A stretch of DNA of 64,000 nucleotides. Source: an uncultured Alphaproteobacteria bacterium (GTDB lineage Bacteria > Pseudomonadota > Alphaproteobacteria > HIMB59 > GCA-002718135). The notes beneath the pieces are model-generated. The model did no database searches. It saw nothing but the letters and a program-made list of their open reading frames with translations, and was not told where the DNA came from. The DNA lies in assembly GCA_902621725.1 (NCBI GenBank), contig CACNND010000002.1, positions 64,049 through 128,048 on the forward strand, read 5' to 3'. A program made the position numbers and the translations under genes. How positions within the stretch are numbered: the stretch's first letter is position 1; every line of letters starts with the position of its first letter. Shown piece by piece: positions 9,101 to 19,318 of this stretch.

Positions 9101-10004
9101 TCAGATATTTTGGCTTGCATCTTATCCCAAAAGTGGAAATACTCTTTTAAGAAGTATAATTATTTCATTATTTTTCACTAAGGATGGATTATTTTCATTA
9201 AAACTAGCAAAGTATATTCAGCAATTTGATACTACAAATCATATAAAGAATAATAAAATTATTTTTGGTAATGATTTCAAAGAAATAAATAAATTAGAAA
9301 TTTTATATAAATATCTAAACGAACTCCAAAGTAAAAAAGCGCTTAGGTTTAATCAAGATTTCATTTTTTTAAAAACTCACTCAGGTCTTTTTAAAATAGG
9401 TAACTTTCCATTTACAACAATTGAAAATACTAGAGGTATAATTTATGTAGTAAGAGATCCAAGAGATGTTTGTATTTCATGGAGTAAGCATAGTAATATA
9501 ACTGTTGATAATAGTATTAATTTTATGATTGATGATTTAGCAGTATTAAAATGGAAAGAAGGAAAAAATAAAAAAGAAATTTTTACAGATCATGAAAGAC
9601 CTAAAACACTTCTAAGTAGTTGGGATAAGAATGTCATTTCTTGGATAAACGTAAAATCAAACTGGAATATACCAATGCTTGTAATAAGATTTGAAGATTT
9701 AGTTTATAATAAAGAAAAGGTAGTAGTAAATATTATTAAATTTTTTGAAGAAAAATATAAATTTAGTTTTGAAAATAAAGATGAAAAAATTAAAAATATA
9801 TTGAGGTCAACTGATTTTAATTTATTGAAAAAAGAAGAAAAAGATCAGGGTTTTATTGAATCATCAGGTGAAAATGATTTTTTTTCTGTAGGTAAAAAAA
9901 ACCAGTGGAAAAATAAATTAAAAAAAGAACAATTAAAAAAAATAGAAGGAAAATTTGGAAAAACAATGAAATCTTTTAATTATAAATTAAATGTTGAAAT
10001 TTAA
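9093..10004 (+). CDS. Sulfotransferase domain protein (Sulfotransfer_1 type)
   Basis: The 303-residue protein has the PAPS 5'-phosphosulfate loop at residues 8-19 (LASYPKSGNTLL) and the 3'-phosphate motif YVVRDPRDVCISW near residue 120. The WKNKLKKEQ stretch near the C-terminus matches the conserved GxxGxWK region in degenerate form. It would transfer sulfate from PAPS to a hydroxyl group on a glycan, lipid or small molecule. Its start lies inside the EVE gene. It is the first of three unrelated-looking sulfotransferases within 13 kb; no PAPS synthesis gene is in view. Confidence 0.85.
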   Translation: MDNQIFWLASYPKSGNTLLRSIIISLFFTKDGLFSLKLAKYIQQFDTTNHIKNNKIIFGNDFKEINKLEILYKYLNELQSKKALRFNQDFIFLKTHSGLFKIGNFPFTTIENTRGIIYVVRDPRDVCISWSKHSNITVDNSINFMIDDLAVLKWKEGKNKKEIFTDHERPKTLLSSWDKNVISWINVKSNWNIPMLVIRFEDLVYNKEKVVVNIIKFFEEKYKFSFENKDEKIKNILRSTDFNLLKKEEKDQGFIESSGENDFFSVGKKNQWKNKLKKEQLKKIEGKFGKTMKSFNYKLNVEI

Positions 10005-10028
10005 ATTAATTGTTATTAGTCTAATGTT

Positions 10029-11954
10029 ATGAAAATTGAAAATCGATGGATTGAAGAAGCTAAGTTAGATCAAGCAAAGTATGAATCTATGTATAGGGAT
10101 TCAATTGAAAATAATGACAATTTTTGGAAAAATCATGGTGAAAGAATAGATTGGTATAAAAAATACACAAAAATTAAAAATATTAAATATTCTAAAAATA
10201 AGGTAAATATTAATTGGTTTGAAGATGGTAAGGTAAATGCTTCTTTTAATTGTATTGATAGACATGCAAAAAAAACGCCTGATAAAATTGCAATTATCTG
10301 GGAGTCAGATGATCCAAGTGTAGAGAAAAAAATTACCTACAAAGAATTATTAAATGAGGTCTGTAAGGCAGCAAACGTACTCAAAAAACTGGGTATAAAA
10401 AAAGGTGATAGAGTAACTATTTATCTAACTATGATACCAGAGTTAGCATATTTTATGTTAGCTTGCTCAAGAATAGGCGCGATTCATTCTATCATATTTG
10501 GAGGATTTTCATCTGACTCAATAGCAGGAAGAATTCAGGATTGTGATTCTGAATTTATTATTACTGCAGATGAAGGAATCCGTGGAGGGAAGAAAATACC
10601 GTTAAAATCTATTACAGATAAAGCATTAGAAAAGTGTCCTAATGTTAAAAAATGTGTTGTAGTTCAAAGGACGGGTCAAGATGTAAATCTAAAAGAAGGA
10701 AGAGATTTTTATTTAAATGAATTACTAAAAAATGTTGAGGAATATTGTGAACCAGAAGTATTAAATTCTGAAGATCCTCTTTTTATTCTATACACCTCTG
10801 GGTCAACAGGAAAACCAAAAGGTGTTATGCATACTACTGGTGGATACTTAGTGTATGCTTCAATGACACACGAATATATTTTTAATTATAATGATGGAGA
10901 TATATATTGGTGCACAGCAGATATTGGGTGGATAACAGGGCATAGTTACATTATTTATGGACCACTTTCTAATGGTGCAACAACATTAATGTTTGAAGGA
11001 GTTCCTAATTATCCTAATTTTTCAAGATTTTGGGAAATTATAGATAAGTATAGTGTAAATATTTTTTATACTGCCCCTACAGCAATTAGAGCATTGATGA
11101 GAGAAGGTGATGGGTATGTAATTAATACAAATAGGTCTTCACTTAAGCTGTTAGGAACAGTTGGTGAACCAATAAATCCAGAAGCTTGGAAATGGTATTT
11201 TAAAGTTGTGGGTGATTCTAGATGCCCAATTGTCGATACATGGTGGCAAACAGAAACTGGTGGTATTTTAATATCACCTCAAACAGGTGCTATGGAGTTA
11301 AAACCTGGATCAGCTTCAAAACCGTTTTTTGGTATTGAACCTTGTATAGTTGATAAAGATGGTAAAGAACTCAGTGGTGAATGTGAAGGTATGTTATGCT
11401 TAAAAAGATCTTGGCCAGGACAAATGAGGACTGTTTATGGTGATCACGAAAGATTCATACAAACATATTTCTCACAATTTGAAGGTAAATATTTTACAGG
11501 TGATGGTTGTAGAAGAGACAAAGATGGATATTATTGGATTACCGGTAGAGTTGATGACGTAATAATTGTTTCTGGACACAACTTAGGTACTGCAGAAATA
11601 GAAAGTGCTTTTGTATCACATCCAAGTGTAGCAGAAGCAGCGGTAGTTGGGTATCCCCATGATATTAAAGGAAACGGTTTATACTGTTACGTTTCTCTAA
11701 AAGCTGGTCTAGAATATGATGAAAAATTAATTTTTGACCTTAAAAATACAATAAGAGAAAAAATAGGTCCAATTGCTTCACCGGACTTTATTCATATTAC
11801 TCCTGGCTTACCAAAAACTAGATCAGGAAAAATTATGAGAAGAATATTGAGAAAAATTGCTTCAGATGATTTTGAAAACCTAGGCGATACCACAACATTA
11901 GCAGATCCATCAGTTGTTGATGACTTAGTAAAAAATAGACTTAACAAAAAATAG
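10029..11954 (+). CDS. acs: Acetyl-coenzyme A synthetase
   Basis: Acs activates acetate with ATP and CoA. The 641-residue length is typical. The P-loop [12 protein letters not shown] lies near residue 255, the WWQTETGG motif near 400, the hinge GRVDDVI near 510, and the acetylation-regulated lysine in [11 protein letters not shown] near residue 597. The N-terminal domain shared by ACS enzymes is present. It is 25 bases after the sulfotransferase gene and ends one base before the convergent tdk stop codon, leaving no room for an intrinsic terminator. Confidence 0.97.
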   Translation: MKIENRWIEEAKLDQAKYESMYRDSIENNDNFWKNHGERIDWYKKYTKIKNIKYSKNKVNINWFEDGKVNASFNCIDRHAKKTPDKIAIIWESDDPSVEKKITYKELLNEVCKAANVLKKLGIKKGDRVTIYLTMIPELAYFMLACSRIGAIHSIIFGGFSSDSIAGRIQDCDSEFIITADEGIRGGKKIPLKSITDKALEKCPNVKKCVVVQRTGQDVNLKEGRDFYLNELLKNVEEYCEPEVLNSEDPLFILYTSGSTGKPKGVMHTTGGYLVYASMTHEYIFNYNDGDIYWCTADIGWITGHSYIIYGPLSNGATTLMFEGVPNYPNFSRFWEIIDKYSVNIFYTAPTAIRALMREGDGYVINTNRSSLKLLGTVGEPINPEAWKWYFKVVGDSRCPIVDTWWQTETGGILISPQTGAMELKPGSASKPFFGIEPCIVDKDGKELSGECEGMLCLKRSWPGQMRTVYGDHERFIQTYFSQFEGKYFTGDGCRRDKDGYYWITGRVDDVIIVSGHNLGTAEIESAFVSHPSVAEAAVVGYPHDIKGNGLYCYVSLKAGLEYDEKLIFDLKNTIREKIGPIASPDFIHITPGLPKTRSGKIMRRILRKIASDDFENLGDTTTLADPSVVDDLVKNRLNKK

Positions 11955-12506
11955 TTATCTTGGTTGCCAGTGTTTCAAGCATCTTGGTTCATAGATGTTA
12001 GCCGCACCCACCTTAGTCCTTTCTCCACCCTCCTCTTTTCGGTAAGTTTTGGTAGCTTCGAGACCACAAACATTACAAAAACCATAAATTTTCAAGATTT
12101 TATCTGATAATCCTAACAGCATTGAAGATGTTTCCCATGGTTTTCCTCTTGAGTCTTGGTCAAGACCCGCGCAAACAACATCGATACCCTTATTTAAAAT
12201 TATCTCAACATTTTCTAGAGTTTCTTTAGTATTCATAAATTGAATCTCATCAAGAAAAACTGAATCAACTTCACTTTTATCGAATGTGTATTGCTTAAGT
12301 GCTAAATCCCAGCTTTGCATCGCATAACAATCATGGCTTAGATCATTATGAGTAATAATTTTATCATTTGAATACCTATTATCTATACTAGGCTTAATTA
12401 CGATAATCTTTTTATTTTGATGTTTAGCCCAAAGTATTCTTTTAAGTAGTTCGCTTGTTTTTCCTGCAAACATGGCCCCTACTATCGTTTCTAAATTTCC
12501 TCTCAT
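11955..12506 (-). CDS. tdk: Thymidine kinase
   Basis: Type II thymidine kinase of 183 residues, phosphorylating deoxythymidine in the salvage pathway. The P-loop is GAMFAGKTSELL (about 10-21), the catalytic acid is Glu87 in FLDEIQF, and the zinc ligands Cys144, Cys147, Cys176 and His179 are all visible. The lasso region near 160-170 is present. It is convergent with acs and divergent from rsmB. Thymidine salvage fits a nutrient-poor habitat, which is inference. Confidence 0.96.
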   Translation of the reverse strand: MRGNLETIVGAMFAGKTSELLKRILWAKHQNKKIIVIKPSIDNRYSNDKIITHNDLSHDCYAMQSWDLALKQYTFDKSEVDSVFLDEIQFMNTKETLENVEIILNKGIDVVCAGLDQDSRGKPWETSSMLLGLSDKILKIYGFCNVCGLEATKTYRKEEGGERTKVGAANIYEPRCLKHWQPR

Positions 12507-12583
12507 ATTTTCAGTATGTGTATATTAAAAATGTATAATACATTAAAATAAAAGTAATAAAAGAAGTGAAATAATTTTGTAAA

Positions 12584-13861
12584 ATGAAAAGTGGAACAAA
12601 AACTAGGTTAATAATTCATAACATACTTTATGAAATTTATAAAAAAAATAAAAATTTAAAAGATAATGACATTGAAAAATTAATAAACACAAATAGTTCA
12701 ACAGATATCAAATTTATTACAAATGTTTGTCTCTATACAATGAGATATTTTATATACTGTGATAAAATAATAAATTTATATTTAAAGAAAAAACCTAAAC
12801 TAAATCAAAGAATACTTTTAATAAGTGCAATTACACAAATAGTTTATCTTGGTTTTAAAGAATATGCAGTTGTAAACAGTTCTGTAGAAATAGCCAAAAA
12901 AATTAAAGTCTATCCAGGTTTAATAAATGCTGTTTTAAAAAAAATTGTAGTTGATAAAAACAAACTAACAAAAATACAAATAAATTTTAATGATCTTCCA
13001 GCCTGGTTTAAAAATGAAACAAAAGATTTAAAGGCTATAGAAAAAAAATCTTTTGTCAAAAATATTAAAGAAGAAGGAGCTGTTCATATAGTGTTTAAAA
13101 ATGAGGACGCTCTTAATAATTTTGAAAGAAAAATCATTAAAACTTCTTTAAGCTCAGGTTTTTTAGTGCAGCGAGAACAAATTAATAAAATTCCATCTTA
13201 CAACAATGGTCAATGGTGGGTACAAGATTATATGTCATACTTACCAATTTCTATTTTACCCAAAAAATTTTTTGAAGGTAAATGTCTAGATTTATGTAGT
13301 GCTCCTGGTGGAAAAGGATTTCAAATATTAAATATTAAAAAGGATGAAAAGAAAGTTGTTCTTAATGACAAAAGTAAAAATAAATTAAAAACACTAAGAG
13401 ATAATTGTAAAAGATTGAATTTTTCACCTATTATTAGAAATGATGATGGAACATTATTAAATCTTAACGGTTTATTTGATTTTATTTTGGTTGATGCACC
13501 TTGCTCATCTGTTGGTACAATAAGAAAAAACCCAGAGATATTTTTTAAGAAAAATAATCCAGACATAAATAGACTTTTAGATTTACAGCAAAAATTACTT
13601 GCTAGAGCTGCTATTGCATTAAATACTAAGGGGATACTTGCATATATGGTTTGTTCATTTTTAAAAAAAGAAACGACAGAACAAATAAATAGTTTTTTAA
13701 AAATAAATAAAAATTTTAGATTAATTGAAAATATTTTTGATAAATCAAAAAAAATTGATTTAAAATTTATTAATCAGAGTTACATTTTTAGTTTACCAAA
13801 TATTTATAGGGGCTTTAATGTAGACGGTTTTTTTGCAGCTTATATGGAAAAATATAAATGA
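12584..13861 (+). CDS. rsmB: 16S rRNA m5C967 methyltransferase RsmB
   Basis: The protein joins an N-terminal NusB-like RNA-binding domain (about 1-130) to a Rossmann methyltransferase domain. SAM contacts are in LDLCSAPGGKG near residue 235, the proline-containing DAPCSSVGT near 304, and the second catalytic Cys in MVCSF near 355. Its 425 residues are normal. It starts the rsmB-heparinase-purH order that is common in Alphaproteobacteria and overlaps the next gene by 4 bases (ATGA). Confidence 0.94.
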   Translation: MKSGTKTRLIIHNILYEIYKKNKNLKDNDIEKLINTNSSTDIKFITNVCLYTMRYFIYCDKIINLYLKKKPKLNQRILLISAITQIVYLGFKEYAVVNSSVEIAKKIKVYPGLINAVLKKIVVDKNKLTKIQINFNDLPAWFKNETKDLKAIEKKSFVKNIKEEGAVHIVFKNEDALNNFERKIIKTSLSSGFLVQREQINKIPSYNNGQWWVQDYMSYLPISILPKKFFEGKCLDLCSAPGGKGFQILNIKKDEKKVVLNDKSKNKLKTLRDNCKRLNFSPIIRNDDGTLLNLNGLFDFILVDAPCSSVGTIRKNPEIFFKKNNPDINRLLDLQQKLLARAAIALNTKGILAYMVCSFLKKETTEQINSFLKINKNFRLIENIFDKSKKIDLKFINQSYIFSLPNIYRGFNVDGFFAAYMEKYK

Positions 13862-15390
13862 AAAAGATTAAAATATTTTTCTACTTATATTTTTTTTATA
13901 GTTTTAGAAAAATTAGAGTAAAATTATCATTTAAGGAATTAAATTTTAGAAAATTAGACTTTACAAATTATAGTCAAATAAAAACTTATATTTTTAAAAA
14001 AAATTTTACAAAAATGGACTATAAATATGTTCACAATTTTGATTTTTTAAATTTTTCAACCAAAATTGGAGGTGCTATTGGAGTTAATTTATCAAAAGAA
14101 ATCACTTTTGGATGGTATAAAATTTATAAAAGTAAAATTGGCTATCCATGGTCTGGTGATATGATTTCCAAAAGATTAATAAACTTAATTTATAATTATG
14201 ATTTTATTGAGAAATCTTCAACTAAATATGATTTAGGTAAATTGAATAAAATTATTTATTATCATTTAAACAGAGGGTTATTTTTTTTTAATAATAAAAA
14301 AATAAATGAAATCACATCATATGATTTAATTGCAAACGCTCTTACAAACTTTCTTACAAAAAAAATGGGGGCCAGAGTAATTTTTTATTATAGTTTAGTA
14401 GTCAATAATCAGACAGATTTTAAGGGAATGCATAAAAGTTATAATCTTATTGAGCATTCAAAATTTATAAATAACTTAAATGAACTAAAAAATATTTTTT
14501 TATATTTTGATTATCCTTTTCCAGAAGAAATAAATGAGCAAATAATTAAGATGAAAACAGTTCAAAATCAGTATTTTCACTTAGATGGATCTATTCCTCT
14601 ATTTAATGGTGCAAATAATATTTTCACTAAAATTATTTATGACTCTCTAAATAAGGATGATTTTTTTAAAGTAAGAAATTTTCAAGATATAAAAAATGGA
14701 ATTGCTCTCTATGCAGATAGAAAAAAGAAATTATTTTTTGATGTTGTTCAACCAAAAAATGAAGAGATTAATAATAATCTTAGTGCAGGTACTTTGTCTT
14801 TAGAACTAAGTAGCGATGGTGAAAAAATAATTACAAATTGTGGAGCTTCTGATATTTTTGGTAAAAATCCTGGATATTTGAGGTATAGTGCAGCTCACTC
14901 AACAATAATTCTTCAAAATACAAATATTAGTGAAATAAAAGAAAATAATCCCCATTTAAACTATCCGCAGTCAGTAACTTTTGAAAATATTTCTTCAGAT
15001 AACGGGGTGATCTTTGAAGGATCTCACAATGGTTATAGCAAAAAATTTAATAAAATAATTAAAAGAAAGATATTTATTGATAAAAACAATACCAAAATAA
15101 TAGGTGAAGATTCTATTATAGCAACCAAGGTTAATAAATTAAAAGTTGTATACCATATAAGATTTCATCTTGTTGATGGTATCTCATTTAATTTTACCAA
15201 TAGTAAGAAAAATATAATATTAAGATCTAAAAATAATAATATATGGATATTTAAAAGTAATGAAGAATTATTAATTGAAGACAGTATTTTAGTTGATAAT
15301 AATAAAACAAAATCGACTAAACAAATAGTTATTAAAGGTATAATTGGAAATAATAAAATAATAAAAAAATGGTCAATAGAAAAAATTTAA
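13858..15390 (+). CDS. Heparinase II/III family protein
   Basis: The 510-residue protein shows a helical toroid-like first half and a beta-rich C-terminal half with SAGTLSLELSSDGEKIITNCG and AAHSTIILQN, stretches typical of the alphaproteobacterial heparinase II/III family. The actual substrate of this branch is unknown. A hydrophobic start (about 5-16) is weak as a signal peptide. The gene is locked between rsmB and purH, overlapping purH by 22 bases, so expression is tied to housekeeping genes. This argues against a purely scavenging lyase. The protein is diverged and Lys/Asn-rich. Confidence 0.8.
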   Translation: MKKIKIFFYLYFFYSFRKIRVKLSFKELNFRKLDFTNYSQIKTYIFKKNFTKMDYKYVHNFDFLNFSTKIGGAIGVNLSKEITFGWYKIYKSKIGYPWSGDMISKRLINLIYNYDFIEKSSTKYDLGKLNKIIYYHLNRGLFFFNNKKINEITSYDLIANALTNFLTKKMGARVIFYYSLVVNNQTDFKGMHKSYNLIEHSKFINNLNELKNIFLYFDYPFPEEINEQIIKMKTVQNQYFHLDGSIPLFNGANNIFTKIIYDSLNKDDFFKVRNFQDIKNGIALYADRKKKLFFDVVQPKNEEINNNLSAGTLSLELSSDGEKIITNCGASDIFGKNPGYLRYSAAHSTIILQNTNISEIKENNPHLNYPQSVTFENISSDNGVIFEGSHNGYSKKFNKIIKRKIFIDKNNTKIIGEDSIIATKVNKLKVVYHIRFHLVDGISFNFTNSKKNIILRSKNNNIWIFKSNEELLIEDSILVDNNKTKSTKQIVIKGIIGNNKIIKKWSIEKI

Positions 15391-16880
15391 AAAAAAAATA
15401 TGCTTTAGTTTCAGTATACAACAAACGTAAATTGCAAATCTTGTGTAAGAGTCTTAAAAAATATAATTATAAAATTATTTCTACAGGATCAACTTTTAAA
15501 AAAATTAAAAGCTTAGGATATGATTGTTATGAAATTTCTAAACTATCTAAAACAAAAGAGATTTTAGATGGAAGAGTTAAAACATTGAATCCAAAAGTTT
15601 TTGGTTCAATTCTCCACTTAAGAAAAAATAAAGAGCATAAAAAAGAATTTAAAAGTTTAAAATTTCCTGAAATAAATATGGTCATAGTAAACTTATACCC
15701 TTTCGAAAAAATTTCAAATAAAGCTGATAAAGATACTAAGATAGAAATGATAGATATAGGTGGACCCAGTATGGTTCGTGCTGCAAGTAAAAATTATGAA
15801 TTTGTAACTGCAGTATCTGATATTGGAGATTATGAAAGATTAATTAAAAATTTAAAAAAAAATAATGGTTATACAGATTTAAATTTTAGAAGAAATTTAG
15901 CAAAAAAAAATTTTTTATTAACTTCAGAATATGACAAAAAAATATTTGAGTGGTTTAAGGGTGAAAATAAATATGAGAAAAGAATTAGTTTAAGGTATGG
16001 TGAGAATCCTTCTCAAAAATCTTATTATGTTAGTAAAAATAAAAATTCAATTTTTAATTTTCAAATATCTGGGAAACAAATAAGTTATAATAATATAATT
16101 GATGTGGATAGTGGTTTAAATTGTTTATATGAATTTAGTGAGCCTACATGTATTATTGTTAAACACACTAATATGTGTGGTGCTGCTTCATCTGGTAAAA
16201 TTTTAGATGCATTTGAAAAAGCTTATTTAAGTGACAGTAAAAGTGCGTTTGGTGGGATAGTTTTAGTTAATAGAAAAATCGATTCATCTTTGGCGCATAT
16301 CTTATCAAAAAATTTCTTTGAAATAATTGTTGCACCTGATTTTACTAATGTAGCAAAAAAGATATTATCAATTAAAAAAAATTTAATATTATTAAAAATT
16401 AAAAAATATAAAAAAAACAATATTGAATTTAAATCAACTTTATTTGGAAATTTATATCAAGACAAAGATAATACTGTAATAAATAAAAATTTTATTAAAC
16501 CAATGTCAATAAAAACAAATTCAGTAAAAACAATTGATGATTTAATTTTTTCATTAAAAATCGTTAAACATTTAAAATCTAATGCTATTGTGTTATCAAA
16601 AAATAAGCAAACAGTAGGTATTGGATGTGGAGAAACTAATAGGGTTGACGCCGTTAAAAATGCCTTATCTAGAATGAAAAAATCAATTTTTACAAAGAAT
16701 TTTGTTTGTGCATCTGATGGTTTTTTTCCTTTTGTTGACAGTATTAAGTTATTAAGAAGAAGTGGGTGCAATGCCATAACTCAACCTTCTGGTTCAAGGA
16801 ACGATTATAAAGTAATTAATTATTCAATTAAACATAAGATGCCATTATACTTTGCTAAAAATAGACTGTTTAAACATTGA
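15369..16880 (+). CDS. purH: Bifunctional AICAR formyltransferase / IMP cyclohydrolase PurH
   Basis: PurH carries out the last two steps of IMP synthesis. An N-terminal MGS-like cyclohydrolase domain (about 1-140; GSTFKKIK, ILDGRVKTLNPKV) is followed by the formyltransferase domain with the catalytic Lys-His pair in KHTNMCGAASSG near residue 264 and a late SDGFFPFVDS. The 503 residues are slightly shorter than usual. The start lies 22 bases inside the heparinase-family gene and the stop overlaps a possible small gene's TTG. Confidence 0.95.
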   Translation: MVNRKNLKKKYALVSVYNKRKLQILCKSLKKYNYKIISTGSTFKKIKSLGYDCYEISKLSKTKEILDGRVKTLNPKVFGSILHLRKNKEHKKEFKSLKFPEINMVIVNLYPFEKISNKADKDTKIEMIDIGGPSMVRAASKNYEFVTAVSDIGDYERLIKNLKKNNGYTDLNFRRNLAKKNFLLTSEYDKKIFEWFKGENKYEKRISLRYGENPSQKSYYVSKNKNSIFNFQISGKQISYNNIIDVDSGLNCLYEFSEPTCIIVKHTNMCGAASSGKILDAFEKAYLSDSKSAFGGIVLVNRKIDSSLAHILSKNFFEIIVAPDFTNVAKKILSIKKNLILLKIKKYKKNNIEFKSTLFGNLYQDKDNTVINKNFIKPMSIKTNSVKTIDDLIFSLKIVKHLKSNAIVLSKNKQTVGIGCGETNRVDAVKNALSRMKKSIFTKNFVCASDGFFPFVDSIKLLRRSGCNAITQPSGSRNDYKVINYSIKHKMPLYFAKNRLFKH

Positions 16881-17026
16881 AAAATATAACTGAAAAATAC
16901 ATTGATGAATTAATTAAAAAAAACCCTAAAATTGCTAGTGGTAGGAAAAATTTTAAATTTTATAAATTAAGAATAAAGAGAACTATTAAATTAATTAGTA
17001 AATATTTTAAAAATACTAATAATTAA
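16877..17026 (+). CDS. Possible 49-residue basic protein after purH
   Basis: A TTG overlapping the purH stop codon (TTGA) opens a frame of 49 codons rich in Lys, Asn and Ile, predicted mostly helical and basic, ending at TAA 17024-17026. It fills what would otherwise be a 135-base gap and slightly overlaps the end of the convergent TPR-sulfotransferase gene. No family is recognised and no clear ribosome site beyond translational coupling is seen. In such AT-rich DNA an open frame of this size could be chance. Confidence 0.35.
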   Translation: MKNITEKYIDELIKKNPKIASGRKNFKFYKLRIKRTIKLISKYFKNTNN

Positions 17027-18653
17027 ATTTGATTATCCATTTTTTTAATTTAGATTCTAAGTTAATATATTTTTTGTATTTTTTCCATCTACCTATTGAG
17101 TTACTATAAAGAGGATTGACAACTTGATTATAACTAGGAGTAGAAATCGATTTTCTATTTTGTGCAACTTTGTGGAAATTTTCTATATTTTTTTCATATT
17201 TTAAATTCAGAAAGTTAAATAATTTGTAAACCTCATTTGTGAAGTCGTGAATAACATTTTCATATTTAATTTTTATATAATTTAATTGTAGCTGTTGTTC
17301 ATAAAATTCAAATAGCTCAAAAACATTATTATAAAAATTTATTGTATCCTCCCAATCCAAAAAATTAATCATTGCTTCATTCATTTTAAATGATGTAAAA
17401 AAACAACTTAAAACTACGTCGCAGGGATGTCTTAACGCAAGAATTATTTTAGACTCAGGAAAAATGATTTTAACAAATGCTAACTCAGCAAGTGTGAGTG
17501 GTATTTTATCAACAATTAATTTATTTTTATTTTTTTCACTTATGTTGATTTGATCAAAATAATATTTACGTAAATCAATAATTTCATCAGCTGTTATATT
17601 GCTTATTGAATTTAAATTTCTATTTTTATTGTCAAAGTATTTATTCCATAAATTAGGAAGAAAAGGCTTTTCTTCCAAAACTATTGTTTCTGAACTTGTT
17701 CTTAAAATTGTATCTAATAAAGTCGTACCAGATCTTGGAAAACCAACTAAAAAAGACAGGCTTATATTATTATTTTTAGATTTATCAGATTGATCTAATG
17801 CTAAATATAAATTTTTACTTGTATAAACACTCTTGTATTTTTGAACTAATTCGGAATAATTTTCTTTTTTAATTCTTTTATTTTCTTCTAAATTAGAAAG
17901 ATAGCTATTTCTTTTTTCTATTAATTCAAAAGACTTTGAATAATTTTCTAATTTTTCATTGTTATTGCATTTAAGATTTAAAATTCTTGGATAATAATAA
18001 CTTTCATTAACTAAATTTTTTTCTAATTTATGATTAATTATTATTTCCTCAGATTTTTTAAATTCTTTAATTCTATTTAAATACAAACTTTGAAAAAAAA
18101 TTAATTTTGGGTCTTTTGTGTTTAGGTTTTCTTCACATAAATCTATATATTTTTTTAAATCACTTATTTTATTAAGTCTTTCAAGACAATCAAGCATGTT
18201 TATATAGCTTTGAATACTCTTTCTATTTAAATTAATACTTTTTTTAAAATAATCTATTGCCTTAGGTAAGTTTGAAGATCTAACATAGAGTTTTCCTATT
18301 AAGAAAAACAAAAAATATCTATTTTGGTATTTACTTTTGTCTAACTTTTTTAATTTCAATAAATAATTAAATAAGTTTTTTTCTAGATTGTAATTAATAG
18401 ATAATTTCCACAAATGATCTAGAATTGATATCTCGTATTTAAATCCATAATTTTGCAATATTTTAAATGCTCTATTATAATTTTTACTTAATATATAAAT
18501 ATTTGATAAATTAATGTGCGCTTCTGGCCGAGATTTTTCTAAATCTGCTGCTTTCAAGAAATTGTTTATTGCTCTTTTTAATTCTGATTTCTTAGCATAA
18601 TAAATACCTTTCTCTACTAGATCATCATATGAAGTTTGAATTTTATCATTCAT
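17016..18653 (-). CDS. TPR-repeat protein with C-terminal sulfotransferase domain
   Basis: The first ~280 of 545 residues are TPR-like helical repeats. The C-terminal part has the PAPS loop LVGFPRSGTTLLDTIL near residue 305, the 3'-phosphate motif ALRHPCDVVLSCF near 404 and the late YSNSIGRWKKY. TPR-sulfotransferase fusions are common in marine bacteria; the acceptor is unknown and may be a surface glycan or protein. It is a single leftward gene, convergent with purH and divergent from a 2OG-Fe oxygenase-like gene. Confidence 0.85.
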   Translation of the reverse strand: MNDKIQTSYDDLVEKGIYYAKKSELKRAINNFLKAADLEKSRPEAHINLSNIYILSKNYNRAFKILQNYGFKYEISILDHLWKLSINYNLEKNLFNYLLKLKKLDKSKYQNRYFLFFLIGKLYVRSSNLPKAIDYFKKSINLNRKSIQSYINMLDCLERLNKISDLKKYIDLCEENLNTKDPKLIFFQSLYLNRIKEFKKSEEIIINHKLEKNLVNESYYYPRILNLKCNNNEKLENYSKSFELIEKRNSYLSNLEENKRIKKENYSELVQKYKSVYTSKNLYLALDQSDKSKNNNISLSFLVGFPRSGTTLLDTILRTSSETIVLEEKPFLPNLWNKYFDNKNRNLNSISNITADEIIDLRKYYFDQINISEKNKNKLIVDKIPLTLAELAFVKIIFPESKIILALRHPCDVVLSCFFTSFKMNEAMINFLDWEDTINFYNNVFELFEFYEQQLQLNYIKIKYENVIHDFTNEVYKLFNFLNLKYEKNIENFHKVAQNRKSISTPSYNQVVNPLYSNSIGRWKKYKKYINLESKLKKWIIKFNY

Positions 18654-18711
18654 GAATATTTAACTGGTTTTCAAATTAAAATTATTTTAAAGTAAATTAA
18701 ATTTTACATAT

Positions 18712-19308
18712 ATGCAAAATCCTAATCTTTTTTTTTCTACTCCTGTATGGGTATCAGAAATAGATAATTATAAAGAAACTAATGAAGAAATATATAATTA
18801 TATAAAAGAATTAAATAAAATTGATCAGAGTGGTGTAAAGAAAAGTAATGTTTTGGGTTGGCACTCAAACGTTTTCAATATGAATGATAAAGAGCCCAAA
18901 AATTTTATTAATTTAATATCACCTTATATTAATCAGATGCTTATCGATATGGATTGGGACTTATCGAAACAATCAACTAAAATTTCAAGCATGTGGTCTA
19001 TAATTAATAAAGGTGGTGCTTCTAATTCAAAACATCACCATGGTAATAGTTCTATAAGTGCTGCCTACTATGTTAGAGCTCCAGAAAATTCTGGTAATAT
19101 TGTTTTTTATGATCCTAGACCTGCACCAATATATTTTCACCCATTGTCAAAAAAACCTAATAATCTTAATGCAATGGTCAATTCAATCACACCTAAAGAG
19201 GGTGTGCTTGTTTTATTTCCTAGCTATCTAGAACATTCAGTTGATAAAAATCTATCTGATGAAGAAAGAATCGTAATAAGCTTTAATATTAATTTAATTC
19301 TAAATTGA
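18712..19308 (+). CDS. TIGR02466-type 2OG-Fe(II) oxygenase-like protein
   Basis: The 198-residue protein fits the TIGR02466 family: FSTPVWVSEI at the start, WSIINKGGASNSKHHHGN around residue 95-112, YVRAPENSGNIVFYDPRP and LFPSYLEHSV. The likely iron ligands are among His108-110 and His175, and Arg186 could bind 2-oxoglutarate. The family occurs in marine phages and bacteria, and its substrate is unknown. It is a lone rightward gene facing the leftward HAD-kdsB group, within an accessory-looking stretch. Confidence 0.8.
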   Translation: MQNPNLFFSTPVWVSEIDNYKETNEEIYNYIKELNKIDQSGVKKSNVLGWHSNVFNMNDKEPKNFINLISPYINQMLIDMDWDLSKQSTKISSMWSIINKGGASNSKHHHGNSSISAAYYVRAPENSGNIVFYDPRPAPIYFHPLSKKPNNLNAMVNSITPKEGVLVLFPSYLEHSVDKNLSDEERIVISFNINLILN

Positions 19309-19318
19309 ACATTTAAAC

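Noticed and set aside
13858-15390. The heparinase-family gene as part of a sulfated-glycan degradation locus with the sulfotransferases
   Set aside because: Its place between rsmB and purH is a general alphaproteobacterial arrangement, so closeness to sulfotransferases is probably coincidental.
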